A stretch of 64,000 bases of DNA from Dreissena polymorpha (taxonomy: Eukaryota; Mollusca; Bivalvia; Myida; Dreissenidae): contig NW_026273367.1 in NCBI RefSeq assembly GCF_020536995.1, forward strand, positions 1 to 64,000, given 5' to 3'. A program made the translations under genes and the position numbers. Shown in pieces: positions 37,055 to 47,880 of this stretch. Numbering within the stretch: position 1 is the first letter of the stretch; the number at the start of each line of letters is the position of its first letter. The notes under the pieces were generated by a model, which was not told the DNA's origin, made no database searches, and saw nothing but the letters and a program-made list of their open reading frames with translations.

Positions 37055-37099
37055 ATTGTGTGCCTCAGTGTTGTCAATGCTGGTCCTGCAGGGACATGA
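37055..37099 (+). CDS. gene P, terminal exon candidate
   Basis: Acceptor ATTTTCTTATTCAG, then phase 0 reading IVCLSVVNAGPAGT and a TGA stop at 37097-37099. An alternative frame over the same bases (DCVPQCCQCWSC, then DMKVTWKEGELNHERGDK, open to 37233) looks equally protein-like and is Cys-rich, but would need a phase-1 donor in the previous exon, which I do not see. The choice of frame is therefore uncertain. Confidence 0.42.
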   Translation: MVCLSVVNAGPAGT

Positions 37100-37569
37100 A
37101 GGTCACCTGGAAGGAGGGGGAGTTGAACCATGAAAGGGGAGACAAGACTCAGTTGACATCTGACTGTAAACATGACTTATTTGAATGCTCAACAGTCATA
37201 ATCATTATCAACAGCAGTCATTGTCAATGTTAGAGTGAAACTATGTATGTTATTGTCCCCTATATTATTGGATATTTGGATATTCAAGTTAGTCTGCTAA
37301 AGCCTTAAATAATGTTATTTTGTTTATTAAGTCATACTTGTACAAGTGTAAAATGAATAAATGCATTCCAAGCATAACAGGAGCAAAGATATACACTAAG
37401 TATGAATATGATAACTTGAGAAAAATATCGATTTCACACAATAAGTTAGACTCCTTTGACAGTGAGTGGGAACAATTTAATGCTATGTCCTCAATACTTA
37501 GAATTTAAATTTGATGACTGTTGTAGTTTAAAGCACTTTTTACAAATACTATTTAAAGCGTATCGTTAT

Positions 37570-37850
37570 TCAAATAAAATGTAGGACCTAGGTCAGTCAG
37601 TCTGTCCATCATTCTGTCAGTCACACTTTTTTGGATCCTGCCATAACTTTAAAAGTTCTTCATATTTTTTAATGAAACTTAAAATATGGATAGATGGCAA
37701 TATGGAGATTATGCACATCATTTCATTTTGTTCCTACATCAATAATTGTGGTTGCTATGGCAACAAATATAAAAAAATATATAAAAAATTCTGACAATGG
37801 TGGAGTTTCACCGGTAGGGGACCATATTGCTTGGCAATGTCTTGTTTCAT
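37570..37850 (+). mobile_element. MITE family F7, copy 1 (left end diverged)
   Basis: Contains CAGTCAGTCTGTCCATC, TTGGATCCTGCCATAAC and the right terminus GAGTTTCACCGGTAGGGGAC followed by CATATTGCTTGGCAATG. It shares these with the better preserved copy at 38326-38602. Confidence 0.65.
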
Positions 37851-38325
37851 CCGCTATAACAATGTACACATTCTTTGCTGTTCTTTCAAACTGGACGATG
37901 TTTTTTTTTTCTCTATATGTACTTTGTACATGTTTTCTTTCTTTCCAACACTGAACTCTATATGTGCTAGTAATTGTAAAGTTTTCAAGACACTTCACTT
38001 ACTTGTTAGTTTTTGTCTGTTGTTGACTACTACTATACATAACTTAAGATACGAGTTGGTTGCATAACATGCTTGTTTTTTTGTTGTTGTGTCATATTTC
38101 AAATCATTATTGTTACAATTTATATTGTATATGTACTTGTTTGCAATTGGAAATAAAATGTGTTGGGATAAAAAAAATCTACTAATCAGTTGGTTCCTAT
38201 ATTACTGAATATGTTTAAATGCTAAATGTATGCTAGTACTGAAAATGCTGAATTGTATTTGTATATAAGATCTATTTTGAAGAATCAAAATTTGTTTTAT
38301 AGTAATAAAAAAAAAAAAATGTTAT

Positions 38326-38602
38326 TGTCCCCTACCGGTGAAACCGGAGGGCAATTATAGTTTGCGCTCAGAGCGTCAGTCAGTCAGTCTGTCTGTCACA
38401 TTTTTCTGGATCCGGCGAATCTTCATTTTTTTTCATGAAACTTGAAACACGGACAGATGGCAATATGGAGATTATGCATATCATTTCATTTTGTTTCCAC
38501 GGCAAGAATTCTGGTTGCTATGGCAACAAATAAAAAATAAAAATAATCTGACAATTATGGTGTTTCACCAGTAGGGGACCATATTGCTTGGCAATCTCTT
38601 GT
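38326..38602 (+). mobile_element. MITE family F7, copy 2
   Basis: The left end GTCCCCTACCGGTGAAAC is the inverted complement of the right end GTTTCACCAGTAGGGGAC (one mismatch). The interior carries CAGTCAGTCAGTCTGTCTGT and a GGATCCGGCG motif. About 250 bp between termini; no coding capacity. Confidence 0.75.
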
Positions 38603-39198
38603 TAATTAGTAACCTCTTTGTTAAATTCTATCATTACCTATTTTTCATAATTCTTATAATCCTTTTATTACACTTGTGATTTTTTTTCTTTCTTTGGCTT
38701 GAAGGCAATTGCATGCTGATTTGCTACTAAATGTTGTTGTTGTTGTTGCTATGGTTGTTTCACTGTGAAATAAAGAGCATTCTGCAGAAAAATAGTTTTT
38801 TGTTGAGTTAACTTCTTTAAGTACACATTGTAGGAGGTATGGCATCAATATCTTATTTGATAATCAAAGTTATGTAAAAGTTAAAATGATATATTATTGA
38901 ATATTTATAAAATGCAACTAATGACATTTTTATAAACAAACATTAATGCTTAAAACAATAAAGTTTTGATATAAATACATTTTTTTGTTTGCATTATAAA
39001 CCAGATGCACGGAATGCCATTAAAGTCACTATTTGGATGCAGACTATTTTTTGAAATGCAAAGGAATATAAACTAAGTACACACAAAGATCTCACGCCTG
39101 GCGCATTGAACTACGTCATAATGAAGATCTGAAGACGGCTATGAATACCACCGTGATATCATTTGTCCCTTTCAGATAATTACTTTAGTTTTTACATA
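38603..39198. other. no supported feature
   Basis: AT-rich DNA with short homopolymers; no exon or repeat boundary that I can defend. Confidence 0.5.
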
Positions 39199-39613
39199 AA
39201 CAAGAAATGTGTTTGTCAGAAACACTATGTCCCCTTCCGCGCCGCTTTTTTTTTTTACCTTTGACCTTGAAGGATGACCTTGACCATGACCTTTCACCAC
39301 TCAAAATGTGCGGCTCCATGAGATACACATGCATGCCAAATATCAAGTTGCTATCTTCAATATTGCAAAAGTATTTATAAAATTAGCGATTTTGGCCACA
39401 TATATTTGACCTCTGACCTTGAAGGATGACATTGACCTTGACCATTCACCACTCAAAATGTGCAGCTCCATGAGATACATATGCATGCCAAATATCAAGT
39501 TGCTATCTTCAATATTGCAAAAGTTATTGCAAATATTAAAGTTGGCGCAAACCAACCAACCAACAGACAGGGCAAAAACAATATGTCCCCTACTATAGTG
39601 GATGGGGAACATA
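39199..39613 (+). mobile_element. AGGTCA-rich dispersed repeat, family F1
   Basis: Starts AAACAAGAAATGTGTTTGTC followed by AATGTCCCC-type sequence and ends in a TAGTGGATGGGGAACAT terminus. Two internal ~150-bp units hold ACCTTGAAGGATGACCTTGA and CCACTCAAAATGTGCGGCTC. Right before the end is a run of ACCAACCAACAGACAG. Confidence 0.8.
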
Positions 39614-39801
39614 AAAATAACTAACAAATCGTTCTATGATGGTGGTAAGACAATAGGTTTTATAATGGCCTGAAAAAATATTAAATAACAAATCCCATCG
39701 TCTACAAAATAAGGTTCCTTAACGTAAAACCCCGGGTCTCAATCAGAGCAAGGTAGCTGGCCCTTGGAGCACCCTGTAGCCTCTCTACTACTTGGGTAGG
39801 T

Positions 39802-39891
39802 TTATCCACTAACAACATCTGCTGGAGGGCACTCCATGTTCATCACGTTATACCGCCTTGACTTGTTAGACTTACCATTGTAGCCATTCCT
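39802..39891 (-). CDS. gene Q, terminal exon candidate
   Basis: On the minus strand, acceptor GTGCCTCTGCTCAG is followed in phase 0 by RNGYNGKSNKSRRYNVMNME then CPPADVVSG and a TAA stop (39804-39802). A second frame is open across 39821-39702 (VVERLQGAPRASYLALIETR inside it), so an extended or alternative 3' end is possible. An internal CAATGGTAAGT resembles a donor, but skipping from it does not give a consistent frame. Confidence 0.4.
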   Translation of the reverse strand, partial: RNGYNGKSNKSRRYNVMNMECPPADVVSG

Positions 39892-39989
39892 CTGAGCAGA
39901 GGCACAAGCAGACTGAACGTAATTGAACATTTAAATTGTGCTGATTGTGTCTGTTACAAAAGTGGTTATCTGATAACTGACATTCATAC

Positions 39990-40106
39990 TTCCTCATTGT
40001 CATGATGGCACTGACAGAACCACGCTTCTGCATGCTCAGTGGCGTGCACAGAGGGTAGATCCCGAAAGCCTTGATGGCTAGCATGCACATCAGTACATAC
40101 AGATCT
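39990..40106 (-). CDS. gene Q, internal exon
   Basis: Acceptor TCCTATCCCTAG, 39 codons in phase 0 (RSVCTDVHASHQGFRDLPSV, then HATEHAEAWFCQCHHDNEE), then donor GTATGA immediately before an in-frame stop. Cys/His spacing CQCHH at the end could bind metal, but no named family is recognised. A different frame of the same exon encodes a hydrophobic stretch, but its phase does not fit the neighbours. Confidence 0.45.
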
Positions 40107-40252
40107 CTAGGGATAGGAGGATTACTTAAAACAGGCAGTTTGAAACAGGAGGATTATTTTTAACAAGAGGATTATGAAAACGACAGGAGTATTGTTTGAA
40201 CCAGATTGATAATTGGAAACAGGCAGGGTTGCGTAGCCTCCTTGGGACTTAC

Positions 40253-40321
40253 CCCAGATAGCGCCTCGTTCGCTCGTAAATGTTCGGATATCTTTGCGGG
40301 AAATTCACATGGAATAATATA
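40253..40321 (-). CDS. gene Q, visible exon 1 (unrecognised host gene)
   Basis: Acceptor TTTTTGTGTGACAG, 23 codons in phase 0 (YIIPCEFPAKISEHLRANEA, then LSG), donor GTAAGT. Introns of 146 and 98 bp separate it from exons 40106-39990 and 39891-39802. All three junctions keep phase 0 and have normal acceptors, which argues for a real transcript of at least 91 residues. No upstream exon was identified, and no function can be assigned. It lies convergent to gene P, between repeats F1 and F6. Confidence 0.45.
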
Positions 40322-40737
40322 CTGTCACACAAAAATAAAAACGTGCATTTAGTATCTCGTCAAATCTACGTTGCCACACAACATCTTGCATTCCAATATT
40401 TCCTATTTCTATAAGGAACACTGATTTTTTATGGGTTAACTTTATCTTACTAAATATTTTACGAAATATTCTTTGATTTTGAGTAATTATGGTATTTATT
40501 CATCAACGTCCAATGTATTTAGGCAAATCTAGTTTACACAGTCTTTCTTGGACTAGCTGAGAAACCTCAATTATTTGGTTTATTTTTCTTAACCCTTGAC
40601 TTTGGACACATAATATCCTAACATTTGGAAATACGCCAAGAAACACAAGAAAACCAAAGTTTCGTATTACAGTTCTAACACCTCAATCGTACTGCATAAA
40701 AAAGAAACAATATAAGCCGCGCTATGGTTATATATGG

Positions 40738-40905
40738 ATGTAATGCATGTGCGTAAAGTGTTGTCCCAGATTAGCTTGTGCAGTCCACACAGGCTTATCA
40801 GGGACAAAACTTTCCGCGTTTATGGAAATCTCCATTGAAAGAAAGTGTTTAGTAAAAATTCGCTTAAGGATAGTTAAGAAGCCAGGCTCATATATTTGGC
40901 GTGTT
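40738..40905 (+). mobile_element. MITE family F6 copy
   Basis: Contains TGTAATGCATGTGCGTAAAG, TGTCCCAGATTAGCTTGTGC and its imperfect complement CACACAGGCTTATCAGGGAC, which form an internal hairpin, then TTCCGCGTTTATGGAAAT. This is the left half plus part of the right half of the family. Confidence 0.7.
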
Positions 40906-40985
40906 TTATTTGAAGTGATCAATCAAAAGCTTGACGGTATCTAGGGTGACTGGCAATCCTGGAAGGGGTGCTCGGCCACCTGTAG

Positions 40986-41174
40986 TTGTCATCTGCTAAA
41001 ATGTCGTCTGCTGAATTTCTAAAATTAGCATTTTCTTCGATTTTTTTCAAAGAATACAATCAGAATAGCAAATAGTTTGGATCCTGATGAGACGCCACGT
41101 TCTGTGGCGTCTCATCAGGATCCAAACTGTTTGCAAAGGCCTTTAAAATTCGGTTCCAGCGCTGAAAGGGTTAA
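40986..41174 (+). mobile_element. palindrome-centred MITE, family F5 copy 2
   Basis: Left end truncated; right end GCTGAAAGGGTTAA intact. The hairpin arms GGATCCTGATGAGACGCCAC and GTGGCGTCTCATCAGGATCC are perfectly complementary around GTTCT; the pair that is T-T in copy 1 is T-A here. Confidence 0.85.
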
Positions 41175-42107
41175 GAACGTGTTTTTGCCAGAGCGAGGCT
41201 CATATATAACTACAAACGTTCTTGCAACATAGTCTGTCCCACACAAGAACGTCTGTCGGACGTAGGCGCTGGGTTGTCGCATACATTTTCAAAATAATAA
41301 AACTTTCTTCAAAACTTAAAGTAATATAATCTTGTTTTTTTATTTAAAATGTTTATCTACTAGAGATATTTAAACAAGTAGTAGTATAATGTTTTTGTTT
41401 GACATTTGGTAAAAGGCTAAAAACACACTCCAGCTTAAAACATAACACGGCTAGGCTAGCGACGCACATATTTTAGTTCATTAATTTGTATTTACAATAA
41501 TTATAATAATATTAATTTTGATGCAACTTAAGTTTCCCTTTATATATATATATTACATAAACCCATGATCACATATTGCAAATCTTTATTATTTAAAATC
41601 GTTCATTACTTATGTAATCCTGATTGCACAAGAAGACAATATTTTTATATATAGAAAAACTACTTTTATCATTTATTTTTCCAATAACCATCTGGAATAT
41701 CAACGTCATGAAATTGACAGTGTTATCAACGTGATATACAACATTTCAGAGACGTACAAGAGAAAAGACTTATATCTGACACATCAAATAAAGTATCAAC
41801 AACATGAACTATAAGAGAATGGAGACGTTTTACAATATGCACTGTACACCATAAAATAATCATTTGAACCCATAACGTATGACACAATGGTTTGACTAGA
41901 ATTAAAAATAGAAACACAAAGATATGTAATGTTTTTTGAAACTTCAATTTTAGAAACAGGCTTAAAAGTAGAAATATTATTAGAACCTTTAGTTCGATTA
42001 AAATGGCCATACTACAAGAATTTTTTTATTAATAGAGATTATTCAGTATATGTCATATTTTCTCAAAATATAGCTTTGTCCAGTAAATATATTGTAACAC
42101 GAAAGAA
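41175..42107. other. AT-rich DNA, no gene seen
   Basis: No exon or repeat with supportable ends. Minor poly-T and TATATA tracts near 41540. Confidence 0.5.
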
Positions 42108-42620
42108 CAAGTCGTCTACTGAATGTAATAACTAGGGTAACTGACATTTTGTGAATTGTTCAGGAAAGCATATAAAGCAAAATACAGTAAGAGCACTTAT
42201 GTTATTTTTTGCGCTCAAAATATTTCAGTGTTGAAATTATGGTAACTGCTCCTTTCTTAATTTTTTATTGTTTTAAAAAAGACATATCAATTTGCAGTTT
42301 TGTTTCGTTTTTCAACTGTTATTATAATACTTATCCGAAAATTTGAATACAGAAAAATGTTTATTATTTAAATAAAACATATTTTTGCTCCTCCTGAAAA
42401 TTTTACAAAATGTCAGTTACGCTACTTTTTACATTCAGAAAATGACATGCGCTTGTTATGTCAATTTCGAAAATTTGATAAAAACATATATTTTTACCAA
42501 AAAGGTTGACTTAATATTTTAACAGTTGATGTATGTCACCTTAATAAACACAAAAATGGAAAAAAGTAGAAATGTATTAAAATGTCAGTTACATGACTTA
42601 TTACATTCAGTAGGCGAAGT
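42108..42620. mobile_element. ~510-bp element with inverted termini (family F10)
   Basis: The left end has CTACTGAATGTAATAACTAG then GGTAACTGACATTTT. The right end is the inverted counterpart, AAAATGTCAGTTACATGACT then TATTACATTCAGTAGG. An additional inward AAAATGTCAGTTACGCTAC lies at ~42408. Target duplication not clear. The interior has no coding capacity. Confidence 0.6.
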
Positions 42621-43217
42621 GTTAAACAAATCATTCAATTTGAGAAAATGTTGAAGAATGTATGGATATTCAATGTCTCCATGAACATTTCCAATTTCAG
42701 TTATCAATAAGTATAACCCTACTATATTAGCAAAATTGGCAACAGTTTCTGTTGATGGAGAAGTAAATAGTACTGTATCAAAATTTAAAAGAAAAAAACA
42801 GTAACAAACAATACACTTATACTTATTTAATGAACACAATATTTACCAATATCTCCAATAGAACATTTTGTACACATGGGCATTAAAGGAATTAATCGAG
42901 CAATCACAGATTAGAAAAACAGGGGGAAAACAGCAGTATTAGACACTAAAGATATTGAAAAAATATATCAATAATAATTAATTACAGCATTATCTTCAAT
43001 TGAAATAGCTAATATTGATAAGCAACACAACTATAAGCCTAGTATAAATCTGTCAACAAGTCCCTTTTAACATCCATATAAGTTGACTCCATTACAAACT
43101 AAGTATGTCTATTTTCAGTAAAAAAAACAACAATGAAGAGACCTAGAATGCCAACAGTCAAGGCATATAATTACATGAGCAAATACATGTTGCAAGTGAA
43201 GGAAAATGGAAAATATA
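42621..43217. other. no supported feature
   Basis: AT-rich sequence without a convincing exon. Confidence 0.5.
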
Positions 43218-44124
43218 ACAAGATGTGTTTGAGAAACACAATGTCCCCTATATATGACCTTGACCCTGTGAAGGATGACCTTGACCTTGTGAAGGATGAC
43301 CTTGACCTTTCACCACTCAAAATGTGCAGCTCCATGAGATACACATGCATGCCAAATATCAAGTTGCTATCTTCAATATTGCAAAAGTATCCATAAAATA
43401 AGCGATTTGGGCCACATATATTTGATCTCTGACCTTGAAGGATGACCTTGACCTTGACCTTTCACCACTCAAAATGTGCAGCTCCATGAGATACACATGC
43501 ATGCCAAATATCAAGTTGCTATCTTCAATATTGCAAAAGTATTCATAAAATAAGCGATTTGGGCCACATATATTTGACCTCTGACCTTGAAGGATGACCT
43601 TGACCTTGACCTTTCAACACTCAAAATGTGCAGCTCCATAAGATACACATGCATGCCAAATATCAAGTTGCTATCTTCAATATTGCAAAAGTATTCATAA
43701 AAATATTGCAAAAGTATTCATAAAATGAGCGATTTTGGCCACATATAATTGACCTCTGACCTTGAAGGATGACCTTGACCTTTCACCACTCAAAATGTGA
43801 AGCTCCATGAGATACACATGCATGCCAAATATCAAGTTGCTATCTTCAATATTGCAAAAGTATTCATAAAATGAGCAATTTTGGCCACATATATTTGACC
43901 TCTGACCTTGAAGGATGACCTTGACCTTTCACCACTCAAAATGTGCAGCTTCATGAGATACACATGCATGCCAAATATGAAGTTGCTATCTTCAATATAG
44001 CAAAAGTTATTGCAAAATGTTAATGTTGGCGCAAACAGACAGACCAACAGACCAACAGACCAACAGACAGACCAACAGACAGGGCAAAAACAATATGTCC
44101 CCCACTACTATAGTGGGGGACATA
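43218..44124 (+). mobile_element. AGGTCA-rich dispersed repeat, family F1, expanded copy
   Basis: Starts ACAAGATGTGTTTGAGAAAC with AATGTCCCC and ends ACTATAGTGGGGGACAT, so its ends are inverted ATGTCCCC/GGGGACAT. The interior is about five tandem ~150-bp units, each with TGACCTTGAAGGATGACCTT, CACTCAAAATGTGCAGCTCC and CAAGTTGCTATCTTCAATAT. A short internal duplication lies at about 43690-43720, and a run of (ACAGACCA)n precedes the end. Unit number varies between family copies (2 to 5 here), so the core expands by tandem duplication. Confidence 0.85.
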
Positions 44125-44507
44125 AAAAAAATCAATAATAATTGAATTATATGCACCAATTTAAGAATTTTGCGTTGTTTGATAATGCAATTGCAATATT
44201 AATGGTGATCACACTTTGAAGATGGTAGAAAAAAATCGGTGTTAAGTTTCATGGTAAGTTTTTTTCAGCATCTTGGTCAACATTTATAGATACGACCATG
44301 ACACGAAAATGAATAAACTTTAATTCTACAAAGAAATAACAGCATGTGAAAACATGAACAAAGATGAACCCACAACCTAATAAAAAATTTGTTAAAACTG
44401 TGTACATTGTTATTTTTTATATCAGCTAATATTATTCTATGATTAGAGAAGAATCAATCTGTGGCCGATCCATTAAAGAAAATTATTCTTTTTTTGTCAA
44501 CATTTAA

Positions 44508-44935
44508 GCTCGATTGGTCATTCTCCGCTCGTGTACTACTTACATGCACCCCGGGTATGGTAAATATACTAAAGCATACCCAGGAATTTTGACGCTAAAT
44601 CGGTCGTTGTGGGCTATTTTTTAAAAATTAATTATGTTCACATTTATGTCTATTTTCTGTTAAATGGCCTCTATATTATCGCAACTCATACCTAAAAGGC
44701 ATGTTGATGCAGTTGTTTTTTTAAAGAGATTTGTTTAAGATAAAAAATATCGTTTAACGGTAATCAGTAGCGCGTTTTACGACATCGGATTTTGGGCGGG
44801 AAGACAACTTGGGTACAGTCTAATATCAACCGGGTACGTTTAAGAATATTTACCGTACCCGGGGAACATGTAAGTATACTTAAGAGTACCCGGGGTACAT
44901 GTAAGTAGTACCCGAGCCGACAATGACCAATCGGG
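44508..44935. mobile_element. Mutator-like MITE with 10-bp target duplication
   Basis: A 428-bp element bounded by CAACATTTAA at 44498-44507 and 44936-44945. Terminal inverted repeats of about 45 bp: the left begins GCTCGATTGGTCATTCTCCG; the complement of the right begins CCCGATTGGTCATTGTCGGC, and both continue into TACTACTTACATG and CCCGGGTA. The 9-10 bp duplication length is typical of Mutator-like transposons. The interior is AT-rich and non-coding. Confidence 0.85.
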
Positions 44936-46163
44936 CAACATTTAATATTGAATCCTTGACATCAATGATTTACTCATCTACAGACAAATGTGATTAACTT
45001 CAAACAATTTTTGGTAAAGAAAGTGCAAAATGTAAAAAACTAATAAATAAATACAAGTGGTATGATTTATATCTAGTGCATCAAACTGTGTACATCAAAC
45101 ATGAATCAGGCTACGTGAAAATGGTGGAATGTTAAGAAAATGTGAGTAAAACAAATTTGCAGCAACACTATCCTTAAAAAGAACATACTGTTGTTGAAAA
45201 CTTAAAAGTATAAATGATATAATGATATGGAATAACAACTATTAAGATGACCTTTGAACAATTTTCTGAACCAAAACAAAACAAGTGTTTCAATGTCAAC
45301 ATTTGATTTTCAAAACACAATTCGTGTTAAAGTTTGATAATATAACTCAAGATTATTTAACCTCTTGCCCACTACTGCAGGCTTATGTAGTAGCATATTT
45401 AGATTTTGAAAGTGATTTGGCCCACCTCATAAATCAAATACAACTTATTGTGTAATAAACATAAAAACTGACATCTTCATTAGAAATGTGTTAATGTATT
45501 TGCAAGAATAAAATGGCTATTTACAATGAAAAAAATTTGCTATTAGCAACCAACTGTAAAGTCCTGACAAAATTTTAATAAAGTTTTTATATTTTAAACA
45601 CTGTGCATGAAAACAATTTTCCAATGGTGAACTATATATGCAAAATAATACACATTGTAGTTCATAATACATTATTTAAATATATACAGATTATACAAAC
45701 TTAATAAACTTCAGTTGATTCTGTCGATAAAGACACAACTTAACAGACAAACAGACAATTGCTACTGGGGATATAACAAACAATAGAACACAGTATGCTG
45801 TTCTCCTTTCTGGCACATAAATACAAACACAATGCTCTCAGCAAAAGTTATAATGAACCTCACAGTAAAATATGAAGTACCGGTAACTTTTTATTTAACC
45901 GTTTATCTCTGGCTAGAATAAATATGTAACTTTTTTCAAATAAAAGTCAATATTTTATTGTAAACATACCTCTTAATTAATCAAAAAACCTTTCTTATAA
46001 ATAAAGAATATAAATGTACACCCATGTGTGTGTGCGTGTTTGGCCTGTTATAACTGATTTTTAGTGTATTTGAATATATACTACATAAGGTTTAATTTAG
46101 TCTCTAACATAATAACAAAGATTGCACGTTAGAATATATAGGATAAAAGATAGAAACCTACTT
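44936..46163. other. AT-rich DNA, no gene seen
   Basis: About 1.2 kb with no exon or repeat I can support. Confidence 0.5.
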
Positions 46164-46380
46164 CAACAAGGGATGTTTGTAAAACATGCATGCCCCCCAT
46201 ATGGGCTGTCAGTTGTAGTGGCAGCCATTGTGTGAATACGTTTTTTGTCACTGTGACCTTGACCTTTGACCTAATGTAAGTTATCATCCGGAAACCATTG
46301 TACTATTTCGAGTCACTGTGACCTTGACCTTTGACCTAGTGACCTGAAAATCAATAGGGGTCATCTGCCAGTCATGATCA

Positions 46381-47620
46381 AGGGGGGAGTGAGAGGGGGG
46401 TATAATGTGGGGTGTGGTAATTTATTACATGTCTAAAAAAAAAAAAAAATTTTTTGGAGGGGGTGGGGGTGAGAGGGGGGTATAATGTGGGGTGGGGTAA
46501 TTTATTACATGTTTAAAAAAAAAAATTGGGGGGGTTGGGGGGGTGGGGGGAGTGAGAGGGGGGTAAAATGTGATGTGTGGTAATTTATTAGATGTTTAAA
46601 AAAAAAATTGGGGGGGTGGGGGGTGGGGGGGGGGGGGGGGGGGGGGGGGGTGCGGGGGGTCTCCTGTGGGGTGTGGTTATTTATAATATGTTTAACAAAA
46701 AAAAAAATTGGGGGGGTGGGGGGTAGGGGGGGTGGGGAGGTGAGAGGGGGTCAAAATGTGGGGTGTGGTAATTTATTAGATGTTTAAAAAAAAACATTAT
46801 TTTGGGGGGGGGGGTGGGGGGTAGGGGGGTGGGGGTGAGAGGGGGTAATAATGTGGGGTGGGGTTATTTATTAGATGTTTAAAAAAAAATTTGGGTGGGG
46901 GTGGGGGGGTAGGGGGGAGTGAGAGGGGTATCCTGTGGGGTGTGGTAATTTATTAGATGTTAAAAAAAAATTGGGGGGTGGGGGTGGGGGGGGGGGGGGG
47001 GGGGTGGGGAGGGGGGGGTCTCCTGTGGGGTGTGGTCCTTTATAAGATGTTTCCCCCCCTTGGGGGGTGGAGGGGTGGGGGCTAGGGGGGGCGTGCGCCG
47101 GGGGTAAAATGTGGGGTGTGGTTATTTCTTAGATGTTTCCCCCAAAAATTGGGGGGTGGGGTGGGGGGGGGGTGGGTGGGGGTGGGGGTGGGGGGGGGTC
47201 GGGGGGGTGGGGGTGAGAGGGGGGTCTCCTCTGGGGTGTGCTCCTTTCTCCGCTGTTTCCCCCCCTGCGGGGGGTGGGGGGGTAGGGGGGGTGGGGGTTA
47301 GCGGGGGGTCCTCCTGTGGGGTGGGGTCCTTTCTTCGCTGTTTCCCCCCCTGGGGGGGGTGGGGGGTTGGGGGGTTGTGGGGGGTCGGGGGGGGGGGGGG
47401 GGGGGGGGTCTAATGTGGGGTGTGGGTCCTTTCTTCGCTTTTTCCCCCAATGGGGGGTGGGGGGTCGGGGGTGTGAGCGGGGGGTCTCCTGTGGGGTGGG
47501 GTTCTTTATTCGCCTTTTTTTGGGGGGGTTGGGGGGTAGGGGGGGTGAGAGGGGGGTTTAATGTGGGGTGTGGTTATTTATTTGATGATGTTTAAAAAAA
47601 AATGGGGGGGGGGTGATATC
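46381..47620 (+). repeat. G-rich ~80-bp tandem array with systematic A-to-C replacement
   Basis: Units consist of G runs, GAGAGGGGGGTATAATGTGG and a word GGTAATTTATTAGATGTTTA followed by an A run. In the central part (about 46990-47520) the same words read GTCTCCTGTGG and GGTCCTTTCTTCGCTGTTTC followed by a C run: nearly every A is C, while G and T are mostly unchanged. Flanking units are unaffected, and a separate single unit at 55596-55680 retains its A residues. Open frames encoding Gly/Trp runs across it are artefacts of composition. Confidence 0.9.
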
Positions 47621-47880
47621 CTCTATTCATTAAACATGAAATTTTAACTTATTGCATTTGTTTCCCCTGTATATAAGAAAGATATAATAGTGTATTACCT
47701 CCCCTGTCCTGCTTATATTTATATTAATCAACAAAATTAAACATTAACACAATATTTAATATACAAAATATACAAAAAAAAATCATATTCTGATAATATT
47801 TTTACTGATCCACTTTATTTTACTCAAAGGATGATGTTTCATTGGACTGATAATTATAGATTTAGGATTACAGACCAGTT
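47621..47880. other. AT-rich spacer within the F2 region
   Basis: About 260 bp of AT-rich unique sequence between the G-rich array and the remaining F2 units; origin unclear. Confidence 0.45.

Noticed and set aside
39702-39821. Separate terminal exon reading QMLLVDKPTQVVERLQGAPR
   Set aside because: Not listed as its own exon because its phase does not connect to any visible donor; kept only as an alternative 3' frame of gene Q.
47111-47595. Glycine/tryptophan-rich open frames on the plus strand
   Set aside because: Produced by G-run composition in the G-rich array, where the sequence itself is suspect.
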